64,000 nucleotides of DNA, from assembly GCA_022826005.1 (NCBI GenBank), contig JAJDVT010000063.1, positions 62,001 to 126,000 on the forward strand, written 5' to 3'. A program made the position numbers and the translations under genes. This stretch comes from Gemmatimonadota bacterium (GTDB lineage Bacteria > Gemmatimonadota > Gemmatimonadetes > Longimicrobiales > Gaopeijiaceae). Under the pieces are notes generated by a model. It did not search any database. It was not told the origin of the DNA and saw only the letters and a program-made list of their open reading frames with translations. Below are positions 30,501 through 38,809 of this stretch, in pieces. Every line of letters starts with the position of its first letter. Position 1 is the first letter of the stretch.

Positions 30501-31034
30501 GATCCGAGCCAGGGCGGGGTTCGGCCGGAACCTGGCGCGATGCAGCGGCGTTTGGCCGTACGCATCCCGCACATTCACATCCGCTCCGGCCCGCAGCAGC
30601 AGCTCGACGATCTCTGGACTCCCGTTGACGATCGCGTGATGCAGCGGCGTGCGGTCCGCCCAGTCCCGGACCCCAACCTCCGCTCCGGCCCGCAGCAGCA
30701 CGGTGATGACTGCGGGATCGCTGCTCTGATTGGCTGCAACGAGGAGCGGCGTGTCGCCCCCGAGGCTCCGCCCGTTGACGTCCAGGCCGGCTTCGACGCA
30801 CTCCGCGACTTCTTCGGCCGTGGCAAAGTAGAAGTAGCCGCCGGCCATGTAGGTCGTTGGGTTGTCCCAGTCGTTGCAGGCGGGCCCGGGAAGGTCCGTG
30901 AATCCGCGGAGCTGGGCGGAGAGCGGGGGCGGGGCCAGCCAGGGGCCCCATGTGCGGGCGTCCAGGCACGGAAGCGTGGCCAGCAGGAAGAAGTGCAGGA
31001 TGCTGCCTGCGGCGGAGGGGTTCGTCCGTTTCAT
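27600..31034 (-). CDS. Giant exported ankyrin-repeat protein 5
   Basis: 1144 aa, the most diverged member. Signal sequence SILHFFLLATLPCLDA with a likely cleavage after PPLSAQ; GGAGG ribosome-binding site before the ATG. Cysteine modules: about residues 52 (CNDW, with an insert), 198 (CEEWNT), 606 (CDWSEWTI) and 795 (CDRWNTGVFF). The C-terminal block is LALGADTQAVDEEGRTPLDH and the protein ends in LLRER, unlike the others. Upstream, 31035-31170 (136 bp) contains no 37-bp element or leader hairpin, and I see nothing else in it. Confidence 0.9.
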   Translation of the reverse strand: MKRTNPSAAGSILHFFLLATLPCLDARTWGPWLAPPPLSAQLRGFTDLPGPACNDWDNPTTYMAGGYFYFATAEEVAECVEAGLDVNGRSLGGDTPLLVAANQSSDPAVITVLLRAGAEVGVRDWADRTPLHHAIVNGSPEIVELLLRAGADVNVRDAYGQTPLHRARFRPNPALARILLGSGADRTARDDRGNIADPARCEEWNTPLFGRAALPEDVRRCLDSGADVNARDEEGDTPLHQVARGWEVGTRRFQGLPENAEVVEMLLASGADVNARNEAGQTPLHFAARAGSVPVAALLIEAGAVVSASDARAATPLHHAAASEDPGIVPLLLRAGAELEAQDTRGATPVAWAANRLAQGYGNRASFEALLGAGAEMDAADLGTALNHAASWLAGDPDAALAIVSRLLELGANPNARGTLGPISQETPLHGASRGTSEALVVALLEAGAEIGAVDRLGRTALHVAAAYSRNQAVAGALLAAGADVNARDLNAETPLHRAANEKAAVNVAVLLEAGADVNARATNGDTPLHRGSWGRGRIPRHADTAIVSALVEAGADVGAVNREGDTPLDLARKRGNIALAERLVQLGAVADPVGGSGEPPATAPYCDWSEWTIVSLPLDMVVTCLEAGADPAAPDERGRTPLHAVAVAIPGPMAPIRLEDPARLTAVARALVEAGADVDARDSAGSTPLHRAVASLLDDPAGTELLVALGADVNARDDEGRTPLHAAAGSLDDLPSIASLLVGAGADPNARDNLGRTPLHLAVERDNPGLAAVLLARGAEPVAFDDTGQAADPRTCDRWNTGVFFRVADAGGVAGCIDRGADVNGRPGEGRVRWRTLFYNPTPLHLAARFTTDVSVISLLIESGADLDARDDNGDTPLHMAARYNPDPAVATALLRAGAEVDARAAGFGVDAGWNYTALHRAAATPNLAVAAALLEAGANVNDRGYGGGTPLHSAAESGNAAMIRLLLEAGADVNARADRGMTPLHWAARSNDDPAVITVLLEAGAQVNVWGRTTAISASRQYRTPLHSAALRNWNPEIVEALVGAGAEVNARDRSGGTPLHVAAGDNRNPEIVEALVAAGAEVNARDHGGQTPLHIAARRNNNVFLALLALGADTQAVDEEGRTPLDHARQNPLLRELLRER

Positions 31035-31170
31035 CGTGCCTCCAGCCTAACGGACGGAATGGGCGGGCGTGCCTTCAAAATACCATGAGACGTGCGCACC
31101 CCGCACTCTTCGGCTGCGAAGGAGGCGCGCAGGCCCACCGCCGGTCGGATCCGAGGGGTGTGATTCCCGA

Positions 31171-34100
31171 CTACCGCACCACCTCCAGCCCCTGCAGCGC
31201 CCGGTTGTCCCGCGCGTAGTCCAGGGGGGTTCTGCCGTCCGCGTCGAGCGCCGTCAGGTCGGCGCCGAGGCGGAGCAGCACGGGGAATACGGCGGGGTTG
31301 GACCTCGCGGCAACATGCAGCGGGGTTTGCCCGGCGTCGTTCCTCGCATTCGGATCGGCACCGAGGCCGACCAGCGTCTCCAGGACGGCGGGGTTGGGGT
31401 TGCCGGATGCAGCCAGATGCAGGGGCGTGGCACCGGATTCGGGCATACGTGCACGGATGTCCGCCCCCGATCGCACGAGAAGCGTGACCACGTCGGGATT
31501 TGAATTCCCTTGGGCCGCAGAGTGCAGGGGTGTTCTGTCCATCCGTTCGACCGGGAACCCGCCGCTCGTTGCGAGGTTCACACCCGACCCATTCACGTCC
31601 GCTCCCGCGTCGAGCAGCGCCTCCAGAACGGCGGGGTTGGCGTTGCGCGCGGCGGCTTCGTGGAGCGGGGTTCTACCTCCACTCCTGCGTGCGTTCACCT
31701 TTGCCCCACCCTCCACCAGCACGTTGATCATCGCCGGATCGGCGTTCCACCCGGCAGCCTGCTGGAGCGGGGTGCCGTTGTGGCCGAGCGCATTCGGGTT
31801 CGCGCCCGCCGCGAGCAATGCCGCCGCGACCCCGGGATCCGGGTTGGTGGACGCCGCGTGCAGCGGTGTGAAGTCCCAACCCCAGTCAACTCCGAAGCCG
31901 GTCGCCCACGCATTCGCCTCCGCGCCCGCTTTCAGGAGGACGTCCATGACAGCGGCCGTGCCGTACCGGGCGGCATGGTGCAGGGGATTGTTGCCGTCCC
32001 GGTCCACGGCATGGACATCCGCACCGGCCTCCAGGCACCGGCGGACGAGAGCCGGCGACGCGGCGATGGCAAAGCCTCTCGTGTTCCAGTCTTCGCAATC
32101 GGCCGTCAACGAGGCTTCGCGGCGCGTTGGCAGCCCCGCGGAATCCGCGCCCAGCTGGAGGAGCGTTGCTCGAAGTCTGTCCCCGTACCGGTTCGCCACC
32201 ACGGTCAGAGCGGTCTGGCCCAGGGCGTTGCGGGCATCGACCTCCGCGCCCGCCTCAACGAGAAGGACGGCGGTTTCAGGAGCGCGGTACGAACCCGAGG
32301 CCGCCACGAGATGAAGGGGCGTGTTGCCCCGCTCGTCGCGCGCGTTGACATCGGCACCCGCCTCGATGCACCCCGCAACGCTTTCGGGCGGTGCAGGCCG
32401 GCCAAACAGTGAAGTGGACGCGAAAAACGCGCTGTCCGGCCATTCGCAGACGGCGAGGCGCGGGGTCCTGCCCCGGTTGTCCAGCGCTTCGGGATCGGCG
32501 CCCAGGTCCAGCAACCGGTCTCGCACCAGCGGGACGGACGCCTCGCCAGCGATGTGCAACGGCGTCGCGCCCGCCCCGTTCCTGGCGTTCGGATCGGCAC
32601 CGGCGTCCGCCAGAGCGGTGACCATTGCGGTGTCGAAGCGGACGGAACGCCGACTCTCGCCGTACCATCTCAACGGGCGGGCAACCCTGTGCAGCGGCGT
32701 GTCTCCGTCTGCGTCTCTGGCCCGGACATTCGCGCCGAAGCGCAGGAGCGCGGCCACGCCGGCATGCTTCTTCGCCGATACCGCGCGGTGCAGCGGGGTC
32801 TCGCCCCCCGCATTCGCCGCGTTCGGGTCGGCTCCGGCCTCCAGAAGAATCGTGACAACGGCGTTTTCGGCAGGCGCGGCCGGATGAGGACTTGCCGGAT
32901 CGATACGCGGAACCACCCGGAGCGGCCAGTCCGCCGCCAGGTGCAGAGGTGTGAGGCCGCTGGAGTCTCGGGCGTTCACGTCGGCTCCCGCCTCGATCAG
33001 AGACGCAAGGAGGAGCTCGTTGTTCGACCTGCTCGCCAGATGCAGCGGGGTCTCGCCGGCGTCGTTGAGGGCGTTCGGATCGGCTCCGGATTCGATGAGC
33101 ATTCCGAAGACCTCTTGCGCCGATGGGTCATCAGCGTCCCCTCGGGTGACGGCCCAATGCAAGGCGGTCGTGCCATAGCGGCCCCCTCGGGCGTTCACGT
33201 CCGCGCCTGCCTCCAGCAAAGCCTCAACGAGTGCGGGATTCCCCGGCCCTCCCCAGTCGTGAGAAACGACCTGAAGCAGAGGAGTCGAGTTTTGGTTGTC
33301 GCGGGCGTTGACGTCCGAGCCGGCTTCGAGCAGACGGACGACCACGGCGAGGCTATCGCTCCACGCCGCCTGGTGCAGGGGGATCTGGCCGCTGGCAGCG
33401 CGCGCCCCTGGATCCGCGCCGGCCTGCAACAACAGGGTGACAACGGCGGGGTTGCCGCTGGCGGCCGCATGGTGGAGTGGGGACCGGCCCCTGGCGTCAC
33501 GGGCGTTCACGTCGGCGCCGGCTTTGAGGAGCGCGCCGGCGACGGCAGGGTTGCCGCTGGCGGCTGCGTAGTGGAGGGGGGTCTTGCGGTCGCCCGGGCG
33601 GAAGGAGGGCCGCACGCGTCCGAGAGGCCGGGGAACACGAACATCATCGCGCGGATCCACCTCGGCGCCGGCCTCCAGGAGCAATGCGGCGACGGCGGCG
33701 TCCGGGTTCGTCGCTGCGTAGTGCAACGGGGTCTGACCTTGGCCGCTGCGCACATTCACATCCGCGCCCGCCTCGACGAGGAGCGTCAGGCTCCCGGCGT
33801 CGCCCTGCTGTGCGGCGTGGTGAAGTGGGGTGTTGCCGTCATCGTCCGTTGCGTGCAGGTCCGACCCGGACTCGATGCAATCCGCCACCGCGCTCGTTGA
33901 TGCCATGCGGGCGAAGACGGGCGTGTTCCAGTTGCGGCAGTGCGTGGGGTCGGCGAGGTCGCCGCGATCGTTCCGCGCGAGCGGATCCGCTCCCGTCTCC
34001 AGCAGTGCGTGGGCGACGGCGGGATCGGCATTGTCCCAGGCCGCGTGGAGCGGGGTGTTCCAGGCGTCGTCCTGTGCACTCACCTCGGCGCCGGCGTCCA

Positions 34101-34365
34101 CGAGTGCGTGGATGGCGGCGGGATCCTCGATGTAGCGGGCCGCCAGGTGCAGGGGGGTGCGGCCGCGGTCGTCCAGGGTGTTGGCGTCCGCCCCTTCGTC
34201 GAGGCAGGCAGCGACGTCGTTGGCCCCGGCGGACTCGAAGAAGGCCTCAAGCTGGCCCGATCGCCAGTCCTCACAATCGGCCAGGACCGCATCGGTGGAC
34301 CCGGGAGCCCGGCAGGCAACGAACAGGAGGGCGGCGGCTCCGGCAAATCGACTGAACCTTCTCAT
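31171..34365 (-). CDS. Giant exported ankyrin-repeat protein 6 (possible lipoprotein)
   Basis: 1064 aa. The N-terminus MRRFSRFAGAAALLFVAC has a weak lipobox (FVAC), so it may be lipid-anchored, unlike its neighbours, which end in an SPase I site. Cysteine modules: about residues 31 (CEDW), 143 (CRNWNT), 640 (CEWPDSAFF, with a 7-residue insert before the second Cys) and 757 (CEDWNTRGF). It shares the 5' leader and element with genes 1 and 2 although its coding sequence is clearly more distant, so leader and gene have different histories. It ends with the standard LRLGADLTALDADGRTPLDY block. Confidence 0.9.
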   Translation of the reverse strand: MRRFSRFAGAAALLFVACRAPGSTDAVLADCEDWRSGQLEAFFESAGANDVAACLDEGADANTLDDRGRTPLHLAARYIEDPAAIHALVDAGAEVSAQDDAWNTPLHAAWDNADPAVAHALLETGADPLARNDRGDLADPTHCRNWNTPVFARMASTSAVADCIESGSDLHATDDDGNTPLHHAAQQGDAGSLTLLVEAGADVNVRSGQGQTPLHYAATNPDAAVAALLLEAGAEVDPRDDVRVPRPLGRVRPSFRPGDRKTPLHYAAASGNPAVAGALLKAGADVNARDARGRSPLHHAAASGNPAVVTLLLQAGADPGARAASGQIPLHQAAWSDSLAVVVRLLEAGSDVNARDNQNSTPLLQVVSHDWGGPGNPALVEALLEAGADVNARGGRYGTTALHWAVTRGDADDPSAQEVFGMLIESGADPNALNDAGETPLHLASRSNNELLLASLIEAGADVNARDSSGLTPLHLAADWPLRVVPRIDPASPHPAAPAENAVVTILLEAGADPNAANAGGETPLHRAVSAKKHAGVAALLRFGANVRARDADGDTPLHRVARPLRWYGESRRSVRFDTAMVTALADAGADPNARNGAGATPLHIAGEASVPLVRDRLLDLGADPEALDNRGRTPRLAVCEWPDSAFFASTSLFGRPAPPESVAGCIEAGADVNARDERGNTPLHLVAASGSYRAPETAVLLVEAGAEVDARNALGQTALTVVANRYGDRLRATLLQLGADSAGLPTRREASLTADCEDWNTRGFAIAASPALVRRCLEAGADVHAVDRDGNNPLHHAARYGTAAVMDVLLKAGAEANAWATGFGVDWGWDFTPLHAASTNPDPGVAAALLAAGANPNALGHNGTPLQQAAGWNADPAMINVLVEGGAKVNARRSGGRTPLHEAAARNANPAVLEALLDAGADVNGSGVNLATSGGFPVERMDRTPLHSAAQGNSNPDVVTLLVRSGADIRARMPESGATPLHLAASGNPNPAVLETLVGLGADPNARNDAGQTPLHVAARSNPAVFPVLLRLGADLTALDADGRTPLDYARDNRALQGLEVVR

Positions 34366-34413
34366 TGAGACCCTCCGCAGGAGCCACGCCTTTACGGGCG
34401 AAGGTCGAGCACT
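34366..34413 (-). promoter_or_regulatory. Conserved 5' leader with hairpin covering the ribosome-binding site (ankyrin gene 6)
   Basis: CTCC-TGC-GGAG (34373-34383) contains the Shine-Dalgarno GGAG; a second stem CGCC/GGCG lies at 34387-34400. Nearly identical to the leaders at 17307 and 20779. Confidence 0.45.
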
Positions 34414-34450
34414 GTAAAGCGGAGTTTACATTCTGACATGTGCAGTTTAC
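34414..34450 (-). repeat. 37-bp double-dyad element, copy E5
   Basis: Minus strand: GTAAACTGCACATGTC, AGAAT, GTAAACTCCGCTTTAC. It begins 4 bp after the stop of ankyrin gene 7 and lies 49 bp before the start of ankyrin gene 6. Confidence 0.85.
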
Positions 34451-34454
34451 CTAT

Positions 34455-37400
34455 TCAGCGTTGCAGACGGCCACTGGCCGGGCCGCGGGGAAGGTCTTCC
34501 GACCGCCGCACCACCTCCAGCATCTGCAGGGCCTCGTTCTCCCGCGCGTAGTCGATCGGAGTCCTGCCGTCCTCGTCGAGTGCGTCCGGATCGGCGCCGG
34601 CTTCCAGCAGAAACAGGAACACGGCCGGATTCCTGCGGGCGGAAGCGTGGAGAGGAGTGACGCCGGAAGACAGGCGGGAGTTCAGGTCCGCGCCGGCCCG
34701 CAGGAGGACGTCGATGACCGCCGGATTGCGGTTGGCCACAGCAGCGAGCGACAGGGGGGTCCCGGAATCCGCGCCGGTTGCATGGACATCCGCTCCGGCC
34801 TCGATCAGCATGGTGAAGATGATGGGTCCGGCGTTTCCCACGGCGGCCACGTGCAACGGCGTCATCTCGCCGTGCCAGCCGCTGGCCTGCGCGATCGACC
34901 CCCAAACGTTGACCTCCGCCCCGGCTGCGAGGAGGGCGCCGAGAACGGCGGGGTTGGTGTTTCGCTCTGCCGCCTCGTGCAGCGGCGTCCTGCCGTGTGC
35001 TCCGCGGGCGTTCACATCCGCCCCGGCGTCGAGCAGCAGGTTGACGACTTCGGGATTCGGGTTGCCTTCCGCGGCCCAGTGAAGGGGAGTCCTGCCGCCC
35101 CAGCCCTGTGCGTGCAGATCGGCCCCGGCCTCCAGCAGCGCGGTCGCGACGGCGGGATTCCCGTTCCCGCCCGCGGCCTGGTGCAGCGGCGTGTGGTTCC
35201 ACCCGAAGTCGGTGCGGAATCCCTCCGCCCACGCCTCCAGTTCGGCTCCCGCCTCCATCAGCGCCGCGATCATCGCCGGATCCTCGTTCATGCCGGCGGC
35301 GCGGTGCAGTGGCGAATAGCCGTCCGCGTCCCGTGCGTTGACCTCCGCCCCCGCCTCCACCAGCAAGCGGACGACGGCGGGATCCCGGGACCAGGCCGCA
35401 GCGAAGTGGAGAGGGGTGGAGCCGGACCGCAGGTTGAAGCCACCCGGTTGCGAGACGGCGTTCACATCCGCGCCGCCTTCGATGCAGGCCGCCACGACCT
35501 CCGGGGCCGCCACGTGGAAGAAGACCCCGGTGTTCCATCTCTCGCAGCTCTCGGGATCGGCCACGCGCGCGGAATCGTCCTGCAACGCCGGGTCCGCACC
35601 CAGTTCCAGGAGACGGGCCGCCGTGGCGGGATTGTCCTGCCGCACTGCCCAATGCAGCGGAGTCCGGCCCTGGCCGTCGGCTGCATCCGGATCCGCTCCC
35701 GCTTCCACCAGAACCGCAACCAGGGACGGATTCTCGAAGATTGCACGGGAAGCGTAGTGCAGGGGCGTGAAGCCTCCGTCGGTACGCGCGTCGACATCCG
35801 CGCCCGCCTCCAGAAGCGCGGCCACGATGCCCGGGCGGTCTTGCAGTCCACCGATGGCGGCGTGCAGGGGAGTCAGGCCCTGGTTGTCCCGCACGTTGAT
35901 ATCCGCACCAGCTTCGAGAAACGCCGCCACGGCCGCGGCGGCGGGGTACTGGTCCGGCCGCAGATCCGATGCCAGACCGTGGAGGGGCGTTCGGCCAAGG
36001 CGGTCGCGTGCGTGGACAGCCGCGCCGCCCTCGAGACAGGCTTCAACGCTCTCCAGCGGAGCGTCGCGGAAGAAACCGTACTCCGTCCAGTTGCAAACCA
36101 TCGGACGGGGCGTCCTTCCCAGATCGTCCTCGGCGTCGGGGTCGGCTCCCCGCTCCAGCAGTCGGTTCACGACCGGTTCGTGGCCGCTCCGCGTGGCGAT
36201 GTGCAGGGGCGTCTCACCCCGGTCGTTGCGGGCGTCGACATCCGCGCCGCGGCCGACCAGGGCGTTGACGATGACCGTGTCGGAAAAGGGGTCCGCCGCA
36301 GGCCGGTAGCCCCACTCCGGGGGCCAGACCGCCACTTCGTGCAGGGGTGTGTCGCCCGTTTCATTCGTTGCGTTCACATCCGCGCCTGCCTCCAGCAGCA
36401 GCGCCACATGCGCGGGCTTCTTCGCCGCGGCCGCCCGGTGCAGAGGCGTCTCGCCACGGTTATCGCGCGCGCTCACCTCCGCCCCGCCCCGCAGCAGTGC
36501 CGCGATGACCGGAGGCTCCCCGAAGAGGGCCGCATCATGCAGGGGCGACTGTCCGACGCGGTTCCTCGCGTTGACGTCGAGGCCGGCCCCCAGCAGCACG
36601 GCAACGACTTCGGGGTCGCCACCGGAGGTTGCAGCCCCATGCAGCAGGGTCTCAGCTGCCCTGCTTCGCACCGTGGGATCGGCCCCGAGCTCCAGGAGCC
36701 TCTCGACGATGCCGGCATCCTGCAGAGCGAAGCCCAGCGCGGTCACGCCGTACTCGGACCGGGCGTTGACGTCGGCACCGGCCTCCACGAGGGCCTCGAA
36801 TACGGTGAGGCTCGCGAATCCCCCCTCGGCCGCCGCGAGAAAGGGGGTGTTCCCTCTTGCATCGCGGGAGTGCACGTCCGCCCCGGCCTCCAGCAGGAGC
36901 GCCACGGTTTCGGGCCCCTCCACCTGCGCTGCCCGGTGAAGCGGGGTGGCGTCCCGGTCGTTGCGGGCGTCGACATCGGCGCCGGCGTCCAGCAGCAAGG
37001 CCACGATGACGGGATTCTCGACCCGGGGCCTGCCCGGGATCCGGAGTCCGCGTGTGTTGTCCGGAAGCGCCCCCGCCACATGATGCAGCGGAGTGTCTCC
37101 GCCGGGATCCCGCAGGTTCACGTCCGCCCCCGCTCCCAGAAGGAGGGTGACAACGGTCGGATCCTCGCTCGCCGGCGCGCCGACCGTGCCACCCGCCGAC
37201 GCGCTGGTCGCCAGCAACAGCGGGGAGTTGCCGCGCTCGTTGACGGCGTTCGGATCGGCTCCGGCCTCCAGGCACCCCGCCACGGCCTCGGCGGTGGCGG
37301 TGCGCGCGAACCGCCTGGTGTTCCAATGGTCGCAGCTCATCGGATCGGCGACCTGGCCCCGGTCGTTGCGGGCCGTGCGGTCGGCTCCCAGCTCCATCAG

Positions 37401-37865
37401 CGTGTGGGGCACGGCAGGGTTCCGGTTGCTCCAGGAGGCGTGCAGCGGGGTGTTCCCTTCCCCGTCCCGCGCTTCCGGATCCGCTCCCGCCGCGACCAGC
37501 TCCGTGACGACCACGGGGTCGCGGTACAGGGCGGCGGCCGTATGCAGCGGGGTCTCGCCGTCCATGTCCCGGGCGCTCAGATCCGCTCCCGCCGCGATCA
37601 GCACGCTGATGACCGCGGGATCCGGACTGTACTGGGTGGCCCGGTGCAGCGGGGTCCCGCCGCGGTCACCGAACAACGGATCACGCTGACCGCGATAGTC
37701 GTTCACATCCGCCCCGGCCTCCAGGCAGGCCGTCACCATCTCCACCGTGGCCGACATGAAGAACTCCGAGGTGTTCCAGTCGTCGCAGCTGTCCTGGGCG
37801 GTCGCGGAGGTGGCAAGGAGAAGGAGGAGTCCGATGAGTGTCAGGTGTGCCTTACATTGTGTCAT
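34455..37865 (-). CDS. Giant exported ankyrin-repeat protein 7
   Basis: 1136 aa. The ATG at 37865 follows GGGGAGG with 9-nt spacing and opens a signal peptide (LTLIGLLLLLATSATAQ); the upstream in-frame extension is not signal-like. Cysteine modules: about residues 26 (CDDWNTSEFF), 177 (CDHWNT), 590 (CNWTEYGFF) and 773 (CERWNTGVFF). It resembles protein 4 most. It ends LPRGPASGRLQR, almost the ending of proteins 2 and 3. It is the first gene of the array in the direction of transcription; a degenerate 37-bp element overlaps its start codon. Confidence 0.9.
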   Translation of the reverse strand: MTQCKAHLTLIGLLLLLATSATAQDSCDDWNTSEFFMSATVEMVTACLEAGADVNDYRGQRDPLFGDRGGTPLHRATQYSPDPAVISVLIAAGADLSARDMDGETPLHTAAALYRDPVVVTELVAAGADPEARDGEGNTPLHASWSNRNPAVPHTLMELGADRTARNDRGQVADPMSCDHWNTRRFARTATAEAVAGCLEAGADPNAVNERGNSPLLLATSASAGGTVGAPASEDPTVVTLLLGAGADVNLRDPGGDTPLHHVAGALPDNTRGLRIPGRPRVENPVIVALLLDAGADVDARNDRDATPLHRAAQVEGPETVALLLEAGADVHSRDARGNTPFLAAAEGGFASLTVFEALVEAGADVNARSEYGVTALGFALQDAGIVERLLELGADPTVRSRAAETLLHGAATSGGDPEVVAVLLGAGLDVNARNRVGQSPLHDAALFGEPPVIAALLRGGAEVSARDNRGETPLHRAAAAKKPAHVALLLEAGADVNATNETGDTPLHEVAVWPPEWGYRPAADPFSDTVIVNALVGRGADVDARNDRGETPLHIATRSGHEPVVNRLLERGADPDAEDDLGRTPRPMVCNWTEYGFFRDAPLESVEACLEGGAAVHARDRLGRTPLHGLASDLRPDQYPAAAAVAAFLEAGADINVRDNQGLTPLHAAIGGLQDRPGIVAALLEAGADVDARTDGGFTPLHYASRAIFENPSLVAVLVEAGADPDAADGQGRTPLHWAVRQDNPATAARLLELGADPALQDDSARVADPESCERWNTGVFFHVAAPEVVAACIEGGADVNAVSQPGGFNLRSGSTPLHFAAAWSRDPAVVRLLVEAGAEVNARDADGYSPLHRAAGMNEDPAMIAALMEAGAELEAWAEGFRTDFGWNHTPLHQAAGGNGNPAVATALLEAGADLHAQGWGGRTPLHWAAEGNPNPEVVNLLLDAGADVNARGAHGRTPLHEAAERNTNPAVLGALLAAGAEVNVWGSIAQASGWHGEMTPLHVAAVGNAGPIIFTMLIEAGADVHATGADSGTPLSLAAVANRNPAVIDVLLRAGADLNSRLSSGVTPLHASARRNPAVFLFLLEAGADPDALDEDGRTPIDYARENEALQMLEVVRRSEDLPRGPASGRLQR

Positions 37866-37876
37866 GCCGAGGCTAC
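37840..37876 (-). repeat. 37-bp double-dyad element, degenerate copy E9 over the start of ankyrin gene 7
   Basis: Minus strand: GTAGCCTCGGCATGAC, ACAAT, GTAAGGCACACCTGAC. Spacing fits exactly but both right arms are TGAC and one left arm is GTAG. Because it overlaps the coding start, chance resemblance is possible. Confidence 0.35.
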
Positions 37877-37937
37877 CTCCCCGCCTGTTGTCCCAATAAG
37901 GAATACTCCGGACGGCCTCCAAGGCCCGTCAAGGCCC

Positions 37938-38777
37938 TCAACCGTCGTGGCGCGGACCCCGGACTCGCCGCCAGGCGTCCCAGTAGACATCCGCGCGGAC
38001 ATCCAGGTAGCCGGGGTATTCCCTGCGCGCCGCCTCCAGCGCCGACCGTTCCAGGGTGACCGACGCGACAGGGTCCGTCGTCTCGAGGAGCACGTCGCCG
38101 GTGGGGCCGACCGCGACCGACGGGCCGCCGATTACGCCGCCGGAGCGGGTGCCGGGCCGGTTGACCGAGATCACGTAGGCGCAGCTGGTGACCGCGGCCG
38201 CGCGCAGGACCAGCCGCCAGCGCGCCCAGGTCTCCGCCGGGGTCGCGCGGGGGATGAGGATGACTTCCGCGCCCATCGCGGCGAGCGCGCTGCACGCCTG
38301 GAGTCGGTTCGCGTCCGAGCAGATCTGCACGCCGATGCCCCAGCCGGCCACCCGCGCGGGGGGCTCGAGGCGGTCGCCGGGGTCGTAGTGGTGCGCCTCC
38401 CAGTAGCCCTCCTCGTCGGGGAGGTGGACCTTGCGGTAGTCGAGGAGGGGCTCGCCGCCGGGGCCGAAGAGGAGCGCGGTGTTGTGACGGCGTCCCGTGT
38501 CGGGGTCGCGGAGGATCGTGCCGCCGAGGAGCGCGAGACTGGCGGCGCGGGCGGCGGCCGCGAGGGTGCGGTGGCGGGGGCCGCGCGGGGGCTCGGCGTC
38601 GGCGCGGGATGGTTGCCGGGTGAGGGGGGTCCAGGGGTGGAGGGGCAGCTCCGGGAGGACCGCGAGGCGGGCGTTCAGGGAGGTCGCCGCGCGGAGGTGG
38701 GTGGGGAGGCGGGGGGTGTCTTCGGAGGCCGGGAAGACATCCGTGACGAGGGCGACGGTGAGTTGGTCGGGTGACAT
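37938..38777 (-). CDS. Carbon-nitrogen hydrolase (nitrilase superfamily)
   Basis: 279-aa cytoplasmic amidase/nitrilase-fold enzyme, normal length. The Glu-Lys-Cys triad is visible: Glu in AVLPELPL, Lys in DYRKVHLPD, Cys in GVQICSDANR; the GYWEAHHYDPGD segment is typical of the family. The substrate cannot be named. The ATG lies inside element E6 with no Shine-Dalgarno sequence, suggesting a leaderless message. Alternatively it is the tail of one long frame that opens at 39644 and has no stop between. The lack of SD, presence of E6 and a cytoplasmic-type domain favour a separate start. Confidence 0.8.
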   Translation of the reverse strand: MSPDQLTVALVTDVFPASEDTPRLPTHLRAATSLNARLAVLPELPLHPWTPLTRQPSRADAEPPRGPRHRTLAAAARAASLALLGGTILRDPDTGRRHNTALLFGPGGEPLLDYRKVHLPDEEGYWEAHHYDPGDRLEPPARVAGWGIGVQICSDANRLQACSALAAMGAEVILIPRATPAETWARWRLVLRAAAVTSCAYVISVNRPGTRSGGVIGGPSVAVGPTGDVLLETTDPVASVTLERSALEAARREYPGYLDVRADVYWDAWRRVRGPRHDG

Positions 38778-38809
38778 GTCCGGTTTACATTCTGACAAGT
38801 AGAGGTTAC
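38773..38809 (-). repeat. 37-bp double-dyad element, copy E6
   Basis: Minus strand: GTAACCTCTACTTGTC, AGAAT, GTAAACCGGACATGTC. Both right arms are TGTC. The last dyad contains the nitrilase ATG. It lies at the 3' side of the frame of the dockerin-like gene. Confidence 0.75.
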
